Below are positions 42,901 through 54,300 of a stretch of 64,000 nt of DNA, in pieces. The DNA lies in NCBI GenBank assembly GCA_013538855.1, contig JABXJS010000127.1, positions 1 to 64,000 of the forward strand, in the 5' to 3' direction. Position 1 is the stretch's first letter. Each line of letters begins with the position of its first letter. The DNA comes from Herpetosiphonaceae bacterium. Its GTDB lineage: Bacteria; Chloroflexota; Chloroflexia; Chloroflexales; Herpetosiphonaceae. A program made the translations under genes and the position numbers. The notes beneath the pieces were generated by a model, which had not been told where the DNA came from, did no database searches, and saw nothing but the letters and a program-made list of their open reading frames with translations.

Positions 42901-45900
42901 GCGTGATGCCGGTGTCTGGCGTGGTGTTACGCACCGAGCCGCGCAGGCGCACGCGGGCGGTAGCATCATCGCGGCTGCCAGGCTGATCGACGCGCACATA
43001 GTCTTGATCGGCGGCGAGCGTAACCGAGAACGCGCCGCTGTTGATGACGAAGCCAGACTGATCCCAGGCGAGCACCTGGCGCTGATCGGGGAAGACATCG
43101 TCGGGCTGAGCGCCGAACAGCGTGCCGCGCAGCAGCAGCGGGCCACGGGCGCGTGGATCGCTGGACAGGCTCGGATCGATCAGCGGATAGTTCAGCAGCT
43201 GCTGCGTAGCGGTGATGGGGAACCAGTTTTCGCGCAGCAGGGTGGCGAAACTCATGCTGCGGATGGTGTCGTTGTCGCTATCGACCACGATGGCGAGCGT
43301 GCCGTCGGCGCTGACGTCAACGTCGCGCGGGCGCTGGAAGCGAGCATCGGGGCCGGTGCCATCGGCGGAGCCAAAGTTGCCCGAGCTGCCGGCGGAGGTC
43401 GTCACGCGGCGGGTCGGCACGTCGATGCGGCGGATGGAGTGGTTGGTCGTATCGGCGACGTAGGCGATCTGGTCGTTCGCGGTGAGCGTGACGCCCTGCG
43501 GCGACGAGAAGCGTGCGGTGTTGCCAGTGCCATCGACGCTGCCATAGTCGCGGGCGCGGCCGGCCAGCGTAATCACATAGCCGGTCGAGATCGTCACGCG
43601 GCGCACGGTGGCGTTGATCGTATCGGCGACGAGGGCGAAGGAGCCATCGCTGCTCAGCGTGATGCCCTGCGGGCTGTAGAAGCGCGCGATCGAGCCAGCG
43701 CCGTTGGTTGCGCCAGTCTGTCCGGCCAAGCCTGCCAAGGTGGTCACCTGGTTGGTGGCGAGGTCGATGCGGCGAATCGTGTGGTTGCTGGTGTCGGCGA
43801 CGACAGCGAAGCTGCCATCGCTGCTGATCGCCACATCATACGGGAAGTTGAAGCGCGCGCTTGCACCAGCGCCATCGCTGGAGCCGGACACGCCAGGGCT
43901 GCCTGCGATGGTGCTGACCGTGGCGCTGGCCAGGTCGATGCGGCGGATGGTGTGGTTATTGGTGTCGGCGACGAGGGCGAAGGAGCCATCGGCGCTGAGG
44001 GCTAGGCCGCGCGGTCGATTGAAGCGCGCAGCAGAGCCGACGCCATCGCCGGAGCCAGCAGCGCCAGCGCTGCCAGCCAGCGTTGAGACGGCGCTGGTGT
44101 CGATGTCGATATAGCGAATGGTGTGGTTGTAGGTGTCGGCGACGAGCGCAAAGTGGCCATCGGCGCTGATCGTGGCACCGTAGGGCCAGTAGAAGCGTGC
44201 GGCCGGGCCAACGCCATCGCCGGAGCCTTGGGCACCAGCGCTGCCAACCAAGGTGTACACATCCAACAAATTTTTATTGCTGACGCGCAGCACCTGGAGG
44301 CGCAGCCAGCCATCGACCAGCGCCGCCGAGGCGGAGATCGACGTGGTGGTGGTGATCGTCTGGTTGACGAGGTAGGTCGGGCGCTCGGTGTCGGTTTGGA
44401 GCGTGGCCGTGACGCCAGGGAGCTGGAGCGGCAGGCGGCCATGCCAGCTGTTACCGTCCGCGCCGTCGATGGTGTAGCGCAGGCTGTAGCGCGGGCCGGG
44501 CTGCTGCGTGCCGGGCAGGTCGAGCGTGTAGCCGTCGCTATCCGGCGCGTGGCTGGTGATAGCGGCGCGGTCGAGCGTGCCGGTCATGGTGCTGGTGGCG
44601 ATCAGGCGCTCAGCGCCGTCGAGCAGCTCGACCGTGGTGCTGTAGGGGCTGGCAGCGCCGCCGAGGTTGCGCACGCTGAGCGGCAGGGCGGTGCTGGAGA
44701 GCGGCGGCACAATCGCGATATCGAGCTGCGGCTCCAGCGGCTCCATCGGCAGCCAGGCGCGCGAGCGGGTGTAGAGCGTGTCGCTGCTGCCGGCGTAGGC
44801 GGTGAGCTGGAGCGGCGCGGTGAGCAGGCTGGTCGGCGCGGTAAAGTTGACGGTGATCGTCAGCGGGCTGCCGGGGCCGATCTGCACCATTTGGGGCGCA
44901 AAGACGGCGGGCGTGCTCTCGACGCGCACATCAATCGTCTGCGTCATCAGGTTGGTGGGCTGGAGCCGCACCGGCAGCGTCACGGCGTCGCCGGGCCAGA
45001 TCACGCCCTCTGGCGTTGCTGGGCGCAGGCGCACCGGCGTGGGCCGCAGGGCGATATTCAGCGGCAGCAGCCCGTCGATTACGCGGCGGTTGGTGTCGGG
45101 ATTGACCAGGCGGAAGCGCAGCGGCCGCCCGATGATCTCCTCGGTGGCTGGCAGATAGAGCGTCTTGGTGACGACCTGGCCGGGGACGAGGGTGACTGGC
45201 GTGGAGGGCAGATAGTTGCCGAGCACGCGCAGCGCCAGATCGCGGGTCTGGGTGAGCACCGGCGTTGAAGAGAAGACGGCTGTGATCTGCACAACATCGT
45301 CGGTCCAGTAGGTGGCCTGATCGGTGGACAGGCGCATCTGGGCGGGCAGCACAAACGACGTGCCAGCGTCGATGAAGACCAGATCGGCGGGCTTGCCATT
45401 GACGCCGATGCGGTGGTAGCCGGGGGCGGGCGTTGTGTCGAACGACGCGGTGACGACGCGAGTCTCGTTGGGCTGCAGCGGCGGTGCGAGCAGGACACTG
45501 GTGGAGCGAATGCGCGAGTTGAACACATCGCTGTCGTCGTAGTGCACGCGGTAGCGCCACATATCGGGCGAGGTGCCGGCGGCGATGTCGGAGGTGACCT
45601 GGGCCGAGCGCAGCGCCGTGCGGCCAGTGTTGGTGACGGTGACCGGAATCTGGGCCGGGGCATCGAACATCAGGCGTGCGCCGACTTGAGCGCCGGTGGC
45701 CTCTTTCCACGCCTCGAGGAAGAACGAGCGGGCAAAGTTCAAGTCCTCGGTGGACTGTGAGCCGTTGATCAGCGCGAAGTCGGGGAAGAGGCTGGTGGCG
45801 ATGACGCGGCCAGTGCCGTAGGGATACTCGATCATCGCGGGCATGACGTTGCCGGTGCGGCGGCGCAGCAGCACCTTGGTCTCCGGCGGGTACTGGGTGA

Positions 45901-48262
45901 ACGAGCCGTCGAGCTGGAGGCTCGGGCGCACCGAGAGCAGACCGGCCAAGAACGGCGAGGGGCTGATCACATCGACGGACTCATCGCGGCAGAAGATATC
46001 TTCCTCGTAGCCGAGGCCGCGCACCTGGCCGCCGGGCAGCCACTCCCAGTTTGCGCCGCGCGGCTGCGACAGCACGATCAGCGTGCCGCCGCCAGCGGCG
46101 TAGCTATCGAGCCACTGGCGCAGCGGCGGGTAGTTCTTATACGCCTCCAGGCCGCCGGAGGGCACGACGAGCACCGCTGGCGCTTCTGCGGGCGCGACCT
46201 TGGTGGGGTCGATCATCTGTGGCTGGACGCCGGAGTAGGACATCGAGGAGAAGGCCCAGTGATCGAGGCCGCCCTTGAGCAGGCCAAGGCCGGTGGCTTT
46301 GATCTGGTGCTCGAGCTGGCTGACCTGGCGCGTGATCGCGGTCGGGTTGCTCTGCTCAAGCAAGGTGGTGAACTGCTCGTTGGCTGCTTGAAGCGGAGCA
46401 GTCGCCGCGCTGAGCTGCTGCCCGGCTGGCGTTGCATTCCACTCTGCCACCAGCGGATCAGCGGCGATTTGGGCCTGCCAGTAGGCATCGATATCGGCGG
46501 CGCTGGCTGGCTGGCCGTTGAGGGTGCCCAGCGTAAGCTCAAAGTCGCGCTGCTCGAGCAGCTCGGAGCGCCGCTGCTCCATATCGGCGTAGAGCGTCTG
46601 CTCGGCTGGTGTCCACTCGGTGGTGGATGTGAGCGGCGGCGTGTTGCGAATCTGGACGAGATTATTGAGCATCTCGTAGTACTGATACGCCTCGGTTTGG
46701 CCGTTGGCCTGGGCCAGATCCATGCGCGCCTCAAGGCCCTGCTCGAGCTGATTGAACCAGGCTGGCGAGCCTTCCTGCAGCCCTGAGTCGCCGACAAGCT
46801 CCTGCACAATCGGCGTGTTAGCGGTGATGCTCAGATCGTTGGTGTCGAACGTCCAGGGTGCCTCATAGTCATCGGGGCTGCCCTGGGGCGGCGGCACGGG
46901 CGCGGGCGGTGGCGGCGCTGGGCAGCCAGGGCGGCCAGTGGCGTGATTAAGGTTGGTGAAGCAGCCGCTGGCGTCGGCCCACTCATCGTCGGGGATGCCA
47001 TCGCCGAGCAGCGGCGGATCAGCAGCGTTCTTCCCGCCAGCGGGGCCGCAGTCGGAGCCGTAGCCGCCGAGATAGCGGAACGACGTCAGCCCGCTGTAGG
47101 GTATGGCTGTGCCGCCCATCTCGGGCACGGCCGGGTCAGGGTAGGAGGAGGTGTGGTGATCAAAAAAACCAGCCCGATCTAAGTCCCAGAAGGTGACGGA
47201 GTTACGCTCCTTAGCGATGGCGAAGTGGCGGATGAGCGGCAGGACAATGCTAAATGCGAGGTCCATCAGCGTGATCAGCAGCTGATTCGCCATCAGCATC
47301 ATAATCGCATTGTAGGCGCTAAAGAGGAACGCGCCAGCGCCAAAGCCCATGAACGGCATGTACTGGAACATAAACCCGCCGAATAGGAAGGGCATATAGC
47401 GCCACATCAGCACCGAGGCGATGCGCGTGATCAGCGCGCGGAAGAACGCGCTCATGCTGCGGGCGGCAAAGTTGTACACGCCGCGGAACATCAGGTACTG
47501 GATCACCTCGCCGGTGTCGAGGCCGAGCAGCGGGACGATGTCTTGGTAGGCGTAGGAGCCAAAGACGAACTTCGGATTGCCGCCCTGGTCGGCGGACCAC
47601 TTGGTGATGTGCGCGCCAGCGGTGATAATCGCCCGCACGTGGATATTCTGCAGCGCAAACACATCGTGGAGCGTGCCGCCTTGGATGATCGCCTGGCCGA
47701 TGTTTTGGGCGACGTTACCGCCCTGGCTGTGGCCGGTCAGGATGATCTCGGAGTTGGGGGGGATGTACTGCTGAATGACGGCGTCAAGCAGACTGCGGCT
47801 GACCAAGTTGGTGTACGCAGAGAAGATGCCTGGCTTGGAGAAGATGTTCTCCTCCAGGTTGTTCAGCGTGGAGCGATTGAACATGCCTTCGCTGCCAGCG
47901 ATGGCGACGACATATAAGTTGCTATCGGTGAGGCTTTTGAAAATTTGTACTTTTGCGCCCTCTGGCGAATGGTGCGCATACGGCCAGAACATCACCTTAT
48001 CGTGGAACTCGGCCAAGGTGTTGGGGATGGAGAACTCGCGCCCAGCATTTTTGGCTGTGTACACAACCTGACAGGTTGACGAGTCCGTGCCTGTGACCCA
48101 TGCCAGTGACCCGGACAGCGGGCCAAGGTAGCGATACATGCCCTCGGGCAAGGGTGTATCGTGTGTTTCAAAGGCGCTGGCGTGGGGCACAAACGCACCG
48201 AAGGAAAAAAACAACATGATGAAGCTTAGGCGCTTCAGCCAGAGGCGCATCGCTGGTGCCAT
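39944..48262 (-). CDS. Giant secreted lipase-fold / NHL / Calx-beta protein
   Basis: A 2772-residue protein; GGAG lies 6 bases before the ATG. A signal peptide (FIMLFFSFGAFVPHASA) leads into a class-3-lipase-like alpha/beta hydrolase whose nucleophile elbow is GHSQGGN near residue 178 (ILTGHSQGGNVAQNIGQ). Hydrophobic helices follow at about 290-345. At about 683-770 is a GATase/DUF4350-like segment (APAVLVVPSGGLEAYKNYPP, GGGTLIVLSQPRG). CARDB/Ig-like domains and an NHL propeller (about 1335-1680, repeats of LAGSAGAAGSGDGVGSAARF ... VADTNNHTIRRIDL) follow, then more Ig-like domains. Two Calx-beta domains near the C-terminus (GTATPGADYQPLNGTLTFAP, DGSASAGVDYTQTSGTLTFA) are followed by LMFFPFVAQNTR, a variant of the common tail. 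Lipolytic activity is plausible; the Asp and His of the triad were not located with confidence. Adjacent to the even larger gene upstream. Confidence 0.8.
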   Translation of the reverse strand: MAPAMRLWLKRLSFIMLFFSFGAFVPHASAFETHDTPLPEGMYRYLGPLSGSLAWVTGTDSSTCQVVYTAKNAGREFSIPNTLAEFHDKVMFWPYAHHSPEGAKVQIFKSLTDSNLYVVAIAGSEGMFNRSTLNNLEENIFSKPGIFSAYTNLVSRSLLDAVIQQYIPPNSEIILTGHSQGGNVAQNIGQAIIQGGTLHDVFALQNIHVRAIITAGAHITKWSADQGGNPKFVFGSYAYQDIVPLLGLDTGEVIQYLMFRGVYNFAARSMSAFFRALITRIASVLMWRYMPFLFGGFMFQYMPFMGFGAGAFLFSAYNAIMMLMANQLLITLMDLAFSIVLPLIRHFAIAKERNSVTFWDLDRAGFFDHHTSSYPDPAVPEMGGTAIPYSGLTSFRYLGGYGSDCGPAGGKNAADPPLLGDGIPDDEWADASGCFTNLNHATGRPGCPAPPPPAPVPPPQGSPDDYEAPWTFDTNDLSITANTPIVQELVGDSGLQEGSPAWFNQLEQGLEARMDLAQANGQTEAYQYYEMLNNLVQIRNTPPLTSTTEWTPAEQTLYADMEQRRSELLEQRDFELTLGTLNGQPASAADIDAYWQAQIAADPLVAEWNATPAGQQLSAATAPLQAANEQFTTLLEQSNPTAITRQVSQLEHQIKATGLGLLKGGLDHWAFSSMSYSGVQPQMIDPTKVAPAEAPAVLVVPSGGLEAYKNYPPLRQWLDSYAAGGGTLIVLSQPRGANWEWLPGGQVRGLGYEEDIFCRDESVDVISPSPFLAGLLSVRPSLQLDGSFTQYPPETKVLLRRRTGNVMPAMIEYPYGTGRVIATSLFPDFALINGSQSTEDLNFARSFFLEAWKEATGAQVGARLMFDAPAQIPVTVTNTGRTALRSAQVTSDIAAGTSPDMWRYRVHYDDSDVFNSRIRSTSVLLAPPLQPNETRVVTASFDTTPAPGYHRIGVNGKPADLVFIDAGTSFVLPAQMRLSTDQATYWTDDVVQITAVFSSTPVLTQTRDLALRVLGNYLPSTPVTLVPGQVVTKTLYLPATEEIIGRPLRFRLVNPDTNRRVIDGLLPLNIALRPTPVRLRPATPEGVIWPGDAVTLPVRLQPTNLMTQTIDVRVESTPAVFAPQMVQIGPGSPLTITVNFTAPTSLLTAPLQLTAYAGSSDTLYTRSRAWLPMEPLEPQLDIAIVPPLSSTALPLSVRNLGGAASPYSTTVELLDGAERLIATSTMTGTLDRAAITSHAPDSDGYTLDLPGTQQPGPRYSLRYTIDGADGNSWHGRLPLQLPGVTATLQTDTERPTYLVNQTITTTTSISASAALVDGWLRLQVLRVSNKNLLDVYTLVGSAGAQGSGDGVGPAARFYWPYGATISADGHFALVADTYNHTIRYIDIDTSAVSTLAGSAGAAGSGDGVGSAARFNRPRGLALSADGSFALVADTNNHTIRRIDLASATVSTIAGSPGVSGSSDGAGASARFNFPYDVAISSDGSFAVVADTSNHTIRRIDLATNQVTTLAGLAGQTGATNGAGSIARFYSPQGITLSSDGSFALVADTINATVRRVTISTGYVITLAGRARDYGSVDGTGNTARFSSPQGVTLTANDQIAYVADTTNHSIRRIDVPTRRVTTSAGSSGNFGSADGTGPDARFQRPRDVDVSADGTLAIVVDSDNDTIRSMSFATLLRENWFPITATQQLLNYPLIDPSLSSDPRARGPLLLRGTLFGAQPDDVFPDQRQVLAWDQSGFVINSGAFSVTLAADQDYVRVDQPGSRDDATARVRLRGSVRNTTPDTGITLSVSDNGASLPAISFPDLAPGAVADFSFVVQPASAGEHQISVSSSTDTASVTVTAIAPMLTAGPAQAVDPVAEPGAWATLTVPVSNTSVVPAYVDVSIPGVITQELDLAANSAAIVTLQAPIPAAAPNGDYTIPVSISGDLNRLLNVTLSITGAQAPAPPEGDIEADVTIRNVIVTPQPAVCGTSFQVQVGVQSTGPGAQVLQVAGLESMIQRPLVFTETGWLTSTLAFSVPATLPAGEFNLIVTAGDDAVTQPISVQCWSAGLELTVPSASIPHADQFDATVIVTETSGLAAPAVLSVRYGEETITQTVQLLPHATLVTTVPLTANIGAGRVTAFLSADNQATEDPAYQPIIDSRPVNVHLGDAYVELTPLHAVAGMTVTGQLVITGPITSAELWLPNSLGGYTLYSAHHYTMPLEDAAFIDLDDTPTGSWSFDIPLPEDTPRGRYVLDLFVNGEWRPVPFDIEGPQATIAEISVSDAGACTPSVTVQMDIESHTSVVVSPTATLNGQLATVLNSTPIQLHPGHQNVTLQLQLPENQLGSGELQVFLKSLRGVQLGSTITYVQRGSVDLVRAEIIGTSRSAPLSTRLALYGNGPALITITPDVGSAYTSTVDLNGYTTLNVPLTLAPTARTVTVSVSDGAGCAEIQTLVVDLFVADMTPPSITLAAPTPALPSTSTRVDVLLQGTATDSDNAICGVDINGIVTPYNPADQTYSTTLSLAPGSYDFTAQARDCAGNRSTTTRRVVVNRSYPQARFEPATASSSESTQPLTVAVTLDMPSSVTATLTYASVGGTATPGADYQPLNGTLTFAPFQRTAVITVTTIDDALDEASEDIRIQLSNPISATIGTPSMATITLLDDDPAPALGFITSTVSVDPRSSVALVTVELAATSGQTVTVAYATSDGSASAGVDYTQTSGTLTFAPGMRQRSIQVPLLPQAQGGRSFSVHLSSPLNATLARDTVIVALDPDAPQRGLMFFPFVAQNTR

Positions 48263-48346
48263 TGGGTACTCCGCTAACGGATGAGGGATGTTGCCATCAC
48301 CTGCTCAATCAACAATCAAAGTCACGCTATGGTGCTCACACAAATG

Positions 48347-48379
48347 GCCGGGGCAGCGCCACAGCAACGCTGCCCCGGC
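48347..48379 (-). terminator. Hairpin after the giant module-repeat gene
   Basis: Perfect 12-bp stem GCCGGGGCAGCG / CGCTGCCCCGGC with a 9-base loop, 10 bases past the stop at 48389; weak T content after it. Confidence 0.7.
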
Positions 48380-48388
48380 TGGTCTGAA

Positions 48389-51300
48389 CTACGGCTGTTG
48401 GATCGGTGTTGAAATATGGATGCTGAAGGCGCGAATTGAGCCAATATCTGCGCCGGCTCCATCAACGACGTGGAAGGTCCAGGTGCCATTCGGATCCTCG
48501 CCATTGAGGGCCTCGAGCGGCGAGTCCGGCTGGAAGAGGCCGGTGAACGGCGCGCTGCCGCTGCTGATCAACTGCTCGGCCTGGTCGTCGAAGACGGTCT
48601 GGCAGAAGTTATTGCCGCCGCCGCCGCGGTTGGCGCTGAGCGTGACATGCGTGCCAGCAGGCGAGATCAGCGTCAGCGTCAGGTCGCCGTCGTAGGTGTG
48701 GTCGAGGCCCACGCTGGTCGAGCCAGTGTTGGTGTTGCAGTCGCTGCCGTCGATGCTGAACTCGATATCGCCGATGGTGCCGCTTAGCCCGCTGACCTCA
48801 ATGGTTGCGTCGGCACCGCTCGCGTTTGAGTCGGGGATGGCGACGACCGGCCCGCTGTAGCTGACGTGGGTGGTGGTCAGCGGCTGGACAGCGAGCGTCA
48901 GCGGCACGCTGAAGTCTTGGAACACGCCGGGCTGAAGCACGACGCTGATGGCTGTGGTGCTGGTGACGCCGCGCGAGAGCGCGGTCAGCTCGATGGTGGT
49001 GCTAACGGCGCTGCTGAGCGGGTTGATCGCCAGCAGCTCGTAGAATCCAGCGGCGTCGGTGCGGTCCTGCAGCACGGTGCTGAATGCGGCGCTGCTGGCG
49101 GTGACCCGTGCAGCATTGACCGGCGTCGCCTCCGGTGTGCGCACCACGCCGCTGATGCGCAGCGTCGGCGCGGCGATGCGGCGCACGCGGCGATTGTCGC
49201 TGTCGGCGAAGATCAGCGCGCCCTGATCGGTGAGCAGCAGGCCGCGCGGGTAGGAGATCTGCGCTGCGCTGGCTGGGCCGCCATCGCCGCTGTAGCCGTA
49301 GCTGCTGCCAACGACGGTGCTGATGATGCCGTTGCGTCCGACAAAGCGGATGCGATTGCTGTCCGTGTCGGCGATGTAGAAGCTGCCGTCGGGGCTAAGC
49401 GCCAGCCCCTGTGGGTTGCTCAGCGTGGCATCAACAGCTGGCCCGCCATCGCCCGCGCTGCCATAGCTGCCGTTGCCGGCCACCACCGTGACGCTGCCGC
49501 TCGGCGTGATGCGCAGCACCTGGTTGTTATAGCTGCTGGTGACATAGAGACTGCCGTCGCCGCCAAAGGCGATGCTGCTGGGATAGGCCAGGTTGGCCTC
49601 AACCGCCGGAATGCTTGTGAGCTGGGGGCGGCTCAGCGAGCCACCGCCGCCGCTGCCAGCGACCACGATGTCGATCAGCCCGCCGCCGATGCGGCCGATC
49701 TGGTTGTTGTCGCCATCGGCGAAGTAGAGCAGGCCGTCGGGGCCAAAGGCGATGTCGGTGAGCCACTGGAACTGGGTCTGGGTGGCGCGATCGCCGCTGT
49801 AGCTTGTGCCATAGTTGCCGCTGCCCGCCACGGTGCTGATGATGCCATCGGGGCCAACGCGGCGGATGCGGCGATTGCCTGAGTCGGCGATGTAGAGGCT
49901 GCCGTCTGGGCCGACCGCTACGGCCATCGGGTTGCTCAGCAGCGCGGCGGTGGCAGTGATGCCGTCGCCGTTGTAGCCGCTGTTGTTCTGCATACCGGCC
50001 ACCACATCCAGCGTGCCGTTGGCGTTGTGGCGCAGCACGATGTTCTGGTTGCGGTCAACAATGTAGTGGCTGCCGTTCGACCCGGCGGTCACATCGACGG
50101 GGTTGTAGAGCGGCAGCTGTGGCCCTGCGTTTTGTGAGCCGTCGATCAAGGTGTTGATGAGCAGCGGCAGCTCGGATGTGACGCTGATGTCGTGGGTGAC
50201 GGTGTTCAGCGCGCTGAGCTGTAGCCCTGTCAGCGCGAGATCGGTGCTGCTCCCGTTGACGGCGACGCTCAGCGTTGTGCTGCTCACGCCGCTGTTGAGG
50301 ATCGCGACCGAGCGGTAGGTTCCATCGCTGGCGCTGATGCCAGGGTAGACCTGGTACAGCGCTGGCCCATACAGATTGACCATGTGGCCAGCTACTGGCG
50401 TGCCATCCGCCAGCTGCACGCTGCCGCTGAGCACCACTGTTGTGGGGCTGATGCTGAGATCGTGCTGGACGGCAACGTCGCTCAGGCTGGCGAGCGTGTG
50501 GGTTTGCACCGCAGTGCCCCACGTGCCGCTGAGCGTGTAGGTCAGGTTGAGCTGGCCGCCAGGCGTCGTGGTGCGTGGGTCGCAGTTGAAGCTGCCGAAG
50601 GCCCCGGTGGTGCTGGTTGTGCACCACGGGCTGCCGTTGACGGCGATGGCGATGCTGGTGCGCCCGCTATCGCTGAGGCTGTGCTCGGGCAGCAGGGCGT
50701 TGCGCACCTGGCCCTGGAAGCCGAGCGCCGCGAGATCCAGCGTCTGTGTGTTGACCGCATTCGCCGTCAGGTCGCTAAAGCTCAGGGTGCCGCTGAACTG
50801 ACCGGTGCGCTGATAGGCGGTGTAGGTTAGCGTGCCGCTGGTGTAGCCTGGCAGCAGGTTGAGATCAAGCTGGTAGCTACCATCGTCGGCGTTGCTGGTG
50901 CCAGCGCTGGGCAGCAGCGTCGGCCCGCTGGCCTCGATCACAGTTGAGCTGATCGGCGTGCTGGTGGCGCTGCGCACCGTGCCAACGAGGCGCAGCGTCG
51001 TCAGGGTGATCGGCAGATCGACGGAGTACGAGGTGTACTGGCCGACCTGGCCCTCCGGCAGCGTGTCAGTGATGATGTTGCTGCCCCACTCGCCGCTGTA
51101 CTCGTACTCCAGCGTGGCCGCTGCACTTGGCAGGATGATGTTGCCGCAGTAGTACGATCCATCCTCGGTGTAGGTGCTGCACTGCTCCTGGCCATCGACG
51201 CGCAGCGTGATGCTGACCGGCACGTTGGGCACCTGATCATACGTGATGCTGTTGACGATCGAGCCATAGAAGTCCACCGAGCGTCCATCAAGCTCCAGCG

Positions 51301-54300
51301 CCGTGCTGATGACAGTGGCGCGGGTGAGATCAGCGCTGACTGTGATCTGCGCCGAGGTGCTGGCCACGCCCTGGGAGGCATAGAGGTCGATGGTGCCCGA
51401 CAGCGGCGGTGTGACCCACGGGTACACACGGTAGCTGCTGGTGTTATCGCTGGTGGTGCTGTAGCTGCGCGCCAGCGCCGCACCCTGCACCGTGACGTTG
51501 GTGTAGGGCACTGGATTGCTGCGCGGGTCAACCGTGCTGCCCTGGATGCTGAGCAGCGGGTAGCCAACGCGGCGCAGGCGATAGTTGTCGCTGTCACTGA
51601 CGATCAGCGCGCCGCTGTAGTCGATTAGCAGCGCGTTGGTTGTGTAGATACGTGCGTTGCGCGCCGGGCCGCCGTCGCCGCTGTAGCCGCCGGAGCCAGT
51701 GCCCGCGATGGTCGTGATGATGCCGACACTGCTGACGCGGCGCACACGGCGGTTGTTGCCGTCGCCGATGTACAGGTTGCCTGCATCATCAACGGCTACC
51801 GCCTGCGGGTAGTACAGGTAGGCGCTGGTCGCCAGGCCGCCATCGCCGCCGAAGCCCGCCGACCCGGTGCCAGCGACCGTACTGATGATGCCGTTAGGCG
51901 CAACGCGGCGGATGCGCTGGTTATAGCGGTCGGCGATGTAGACGCTGCCATCTGGCCCCACGGCAACATCGGCTGGGCTGCGGAACGCCGCCGCTGTGGC
52001 CGGGCCACCGTCGCCGCTGTAGCTGTAGGAGCCGGTGCCGGCGAAGGTGGTGATGATGCCGTCTGGCGTGATGCGGCGGATGCGGCCATAGTCGCTGTCG
52101 GCGATGTAGAGGCTGCCGTCTGGTCCGATGGCCAGGCCCTCCATGCTCGCGAGCTGCGCCGCCGTGGCCGGGCCGCCGTCGCCGCTGTAGCCATAGGAGC
52201 CGGTGCCAGCGAAGGTGGTGATGATGCCGTCCGGCGTGATGCGGCGGATGCGGCGGTTGCCTGCGTCGGCGATGTAGAGGCTGCCCTCTGGCCCGACGAC
52301 CACATCGGTGGGTGTGTTCAGCTCTGCTGCTGTGGCCGGGCCGCCGTCGCCGCTGTAGCCGTAGTTGGCGCTGCCAGCGATGGTGCTGATCGTGCCGTCG
52401 GGTGCGATGCGGCGCACGCGCGTGGCGTTATCGGCGAAGTAGAGGTTCCCGGCCTGATCGACGCTTGCGCCGCGCACGTAGCCGAGCTGGGCCTGGCTGG
52501 CGGGGCCGCCATCGCCGCCGCTACCGCTTGAGCCAGTGCCAGCCAGCGTGTCGATGACCAGCTCGGGGCCAGCGTTGATCGTGAGCGTGGTGGTGAGCGT
52601 GTTGACTGCGCCAGCTGTGATGCCGCTGAGCGTCAGCGGAGTTGGCTCGCCACCGGCGATGAGGTCGAGACTGCCAGTGAGTGCGCTGCTGCGCAGCAGG
52701 GCGTAGAGCGTGTAGGTGCCCGTGCTATTGCTGAAGCCGGTGACAGGCTCGACCAGCGCCGGGCCATAGGCGGCGACCGGATAGCTTGGCTGAGCGCTGC
52801 CGCCGCTGTTTTGCACTTGGCCGGTCATGCGCAGCACCGTTGGGCTGATCGCCAGATCGTGCACGATCAGCGGCGCGGCGGTGCTGGTCAGCGGCACATT
52901 GATTGTCTGCTGGCCCCACGCGCCACTGACGGTATACTCCAGCGTGAGCGGCAGCGTCTGCGTCAGCGTGATGCCGGGGCAGTCGTAGGTGCCATAGCGG
53001 GCGAAGACTGCTGCGCTACAGAGCTGCACGCCGTTGGCGGCCACGCTGACCTGCGCACTGGTGTCGTGCAGGCGCAGGCTTGGCTGGCTCGCAACGAAGA
53101 TGCTGCCGCGCAGGACCAGCGCGCCGATATCGTGGCTGATAGTTGTGAGCTGGTTGAGCGGCACGTTGCTGAACGGTAGCGTGCTCTCGATATTGAGTCC
53201 GCTGCCCTGGACGCGCAGGCGGATGTTGCCGCTGCTGATGCCTGCCTGCAGCACCACGTCAAGCCCGTACTCGCCGTTGCTGTCGGTGACTCCGCTGCTG
53301 CTGCTGTAGCTGCTCAGCCCTTCGGCGCGCACCTGGAGGCCGCTCACTGGCGTGCCGTCAGGGTTGCGCACAAAGCCGCCGATGTGCAGCGTCGTCGGCG
53401 TGGCCGGGATCGCCTGGGTCAGCGTGGTGACGCCGCCGACGGCACTGCGGTCAACTGCGCTGGTGAGCACGGCGGTGCCCCAGGTGCCGCTGACAACGGT
53501 GGTTACGCTGAGCGCACGGCTGGTCGTGAGCACCTGCGGGCAGTTGTACTGGCCGCTGGCGTCGGTCTGCGTTGTGCAGATCTCCGCGCCAGCGATGCTC
53601 ACGCTCACGCTGTTGGCGGGACCGGTCAGCGGCTGGCCGATCAACGTGTTGCTGATGCTGCCGCTAACCTGTAGACCGCGCTGGTCGATGGTGATCGGCA
53701 CCGTCAGCCACTGCGGCTGCACATAGTCCACGCTGGCGCTGACCGTCTTGGTCACTTGGGCGGGGCCATAGGTGGCCTGGAGCGTGAGCGTGGCGCTCTG
53801 GCTGCTGCGGTCAACGCGCTGGCCGTAGAGCGTAAAGTCGCCCTGGGCGTTGCTGTTGATGCTGTAGCTGTGGTTGAGCAGCGCACCGTTGATCGACATG
53901 CTGACGTTGTTCAAGCCCGTGCCGTCAGCATCGACGATCCGGCCGCTCAGCGTTAGCTCTGGTGCGGCTAGACGGCGGACACGGGCGTTCGAGCGGTCGG
54001 CGATGTAGAGCGCGCCATCGGCGGCGATCCCGAGGCCGTAGGGATAGTACAGGTTGGCGCTGGTGGCGGGGCCGCCGTCGCCAGTGTAGCTGGCGGAGCC
54101 GGTGCCTGCCAGCGTTGAGATATAGCCGCTGGTGCTGATGCGGCGCACCACGTGGTAGTCGGTATCCACCACGTAGATGCTGCCGTCCGCTCCCACGGCC
54201 AGATCAACCGGTGAGCCGAAGCGTGCATTGGTGGCCGGGCCGCCATCGCCGCTGTAGCCGTAGGTGCCAGTGCCCGCGATGGTTGTGATAATGCCAGCGC

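Noticed and set aside
42788-44005. 405-codon plus-strand frame opposite the lipase/NHL gene
   Set aside because: Mirrors the NHL repeats on the other strand; repetitive Ala/Asp/Gly/Val composition and no ribosome site.
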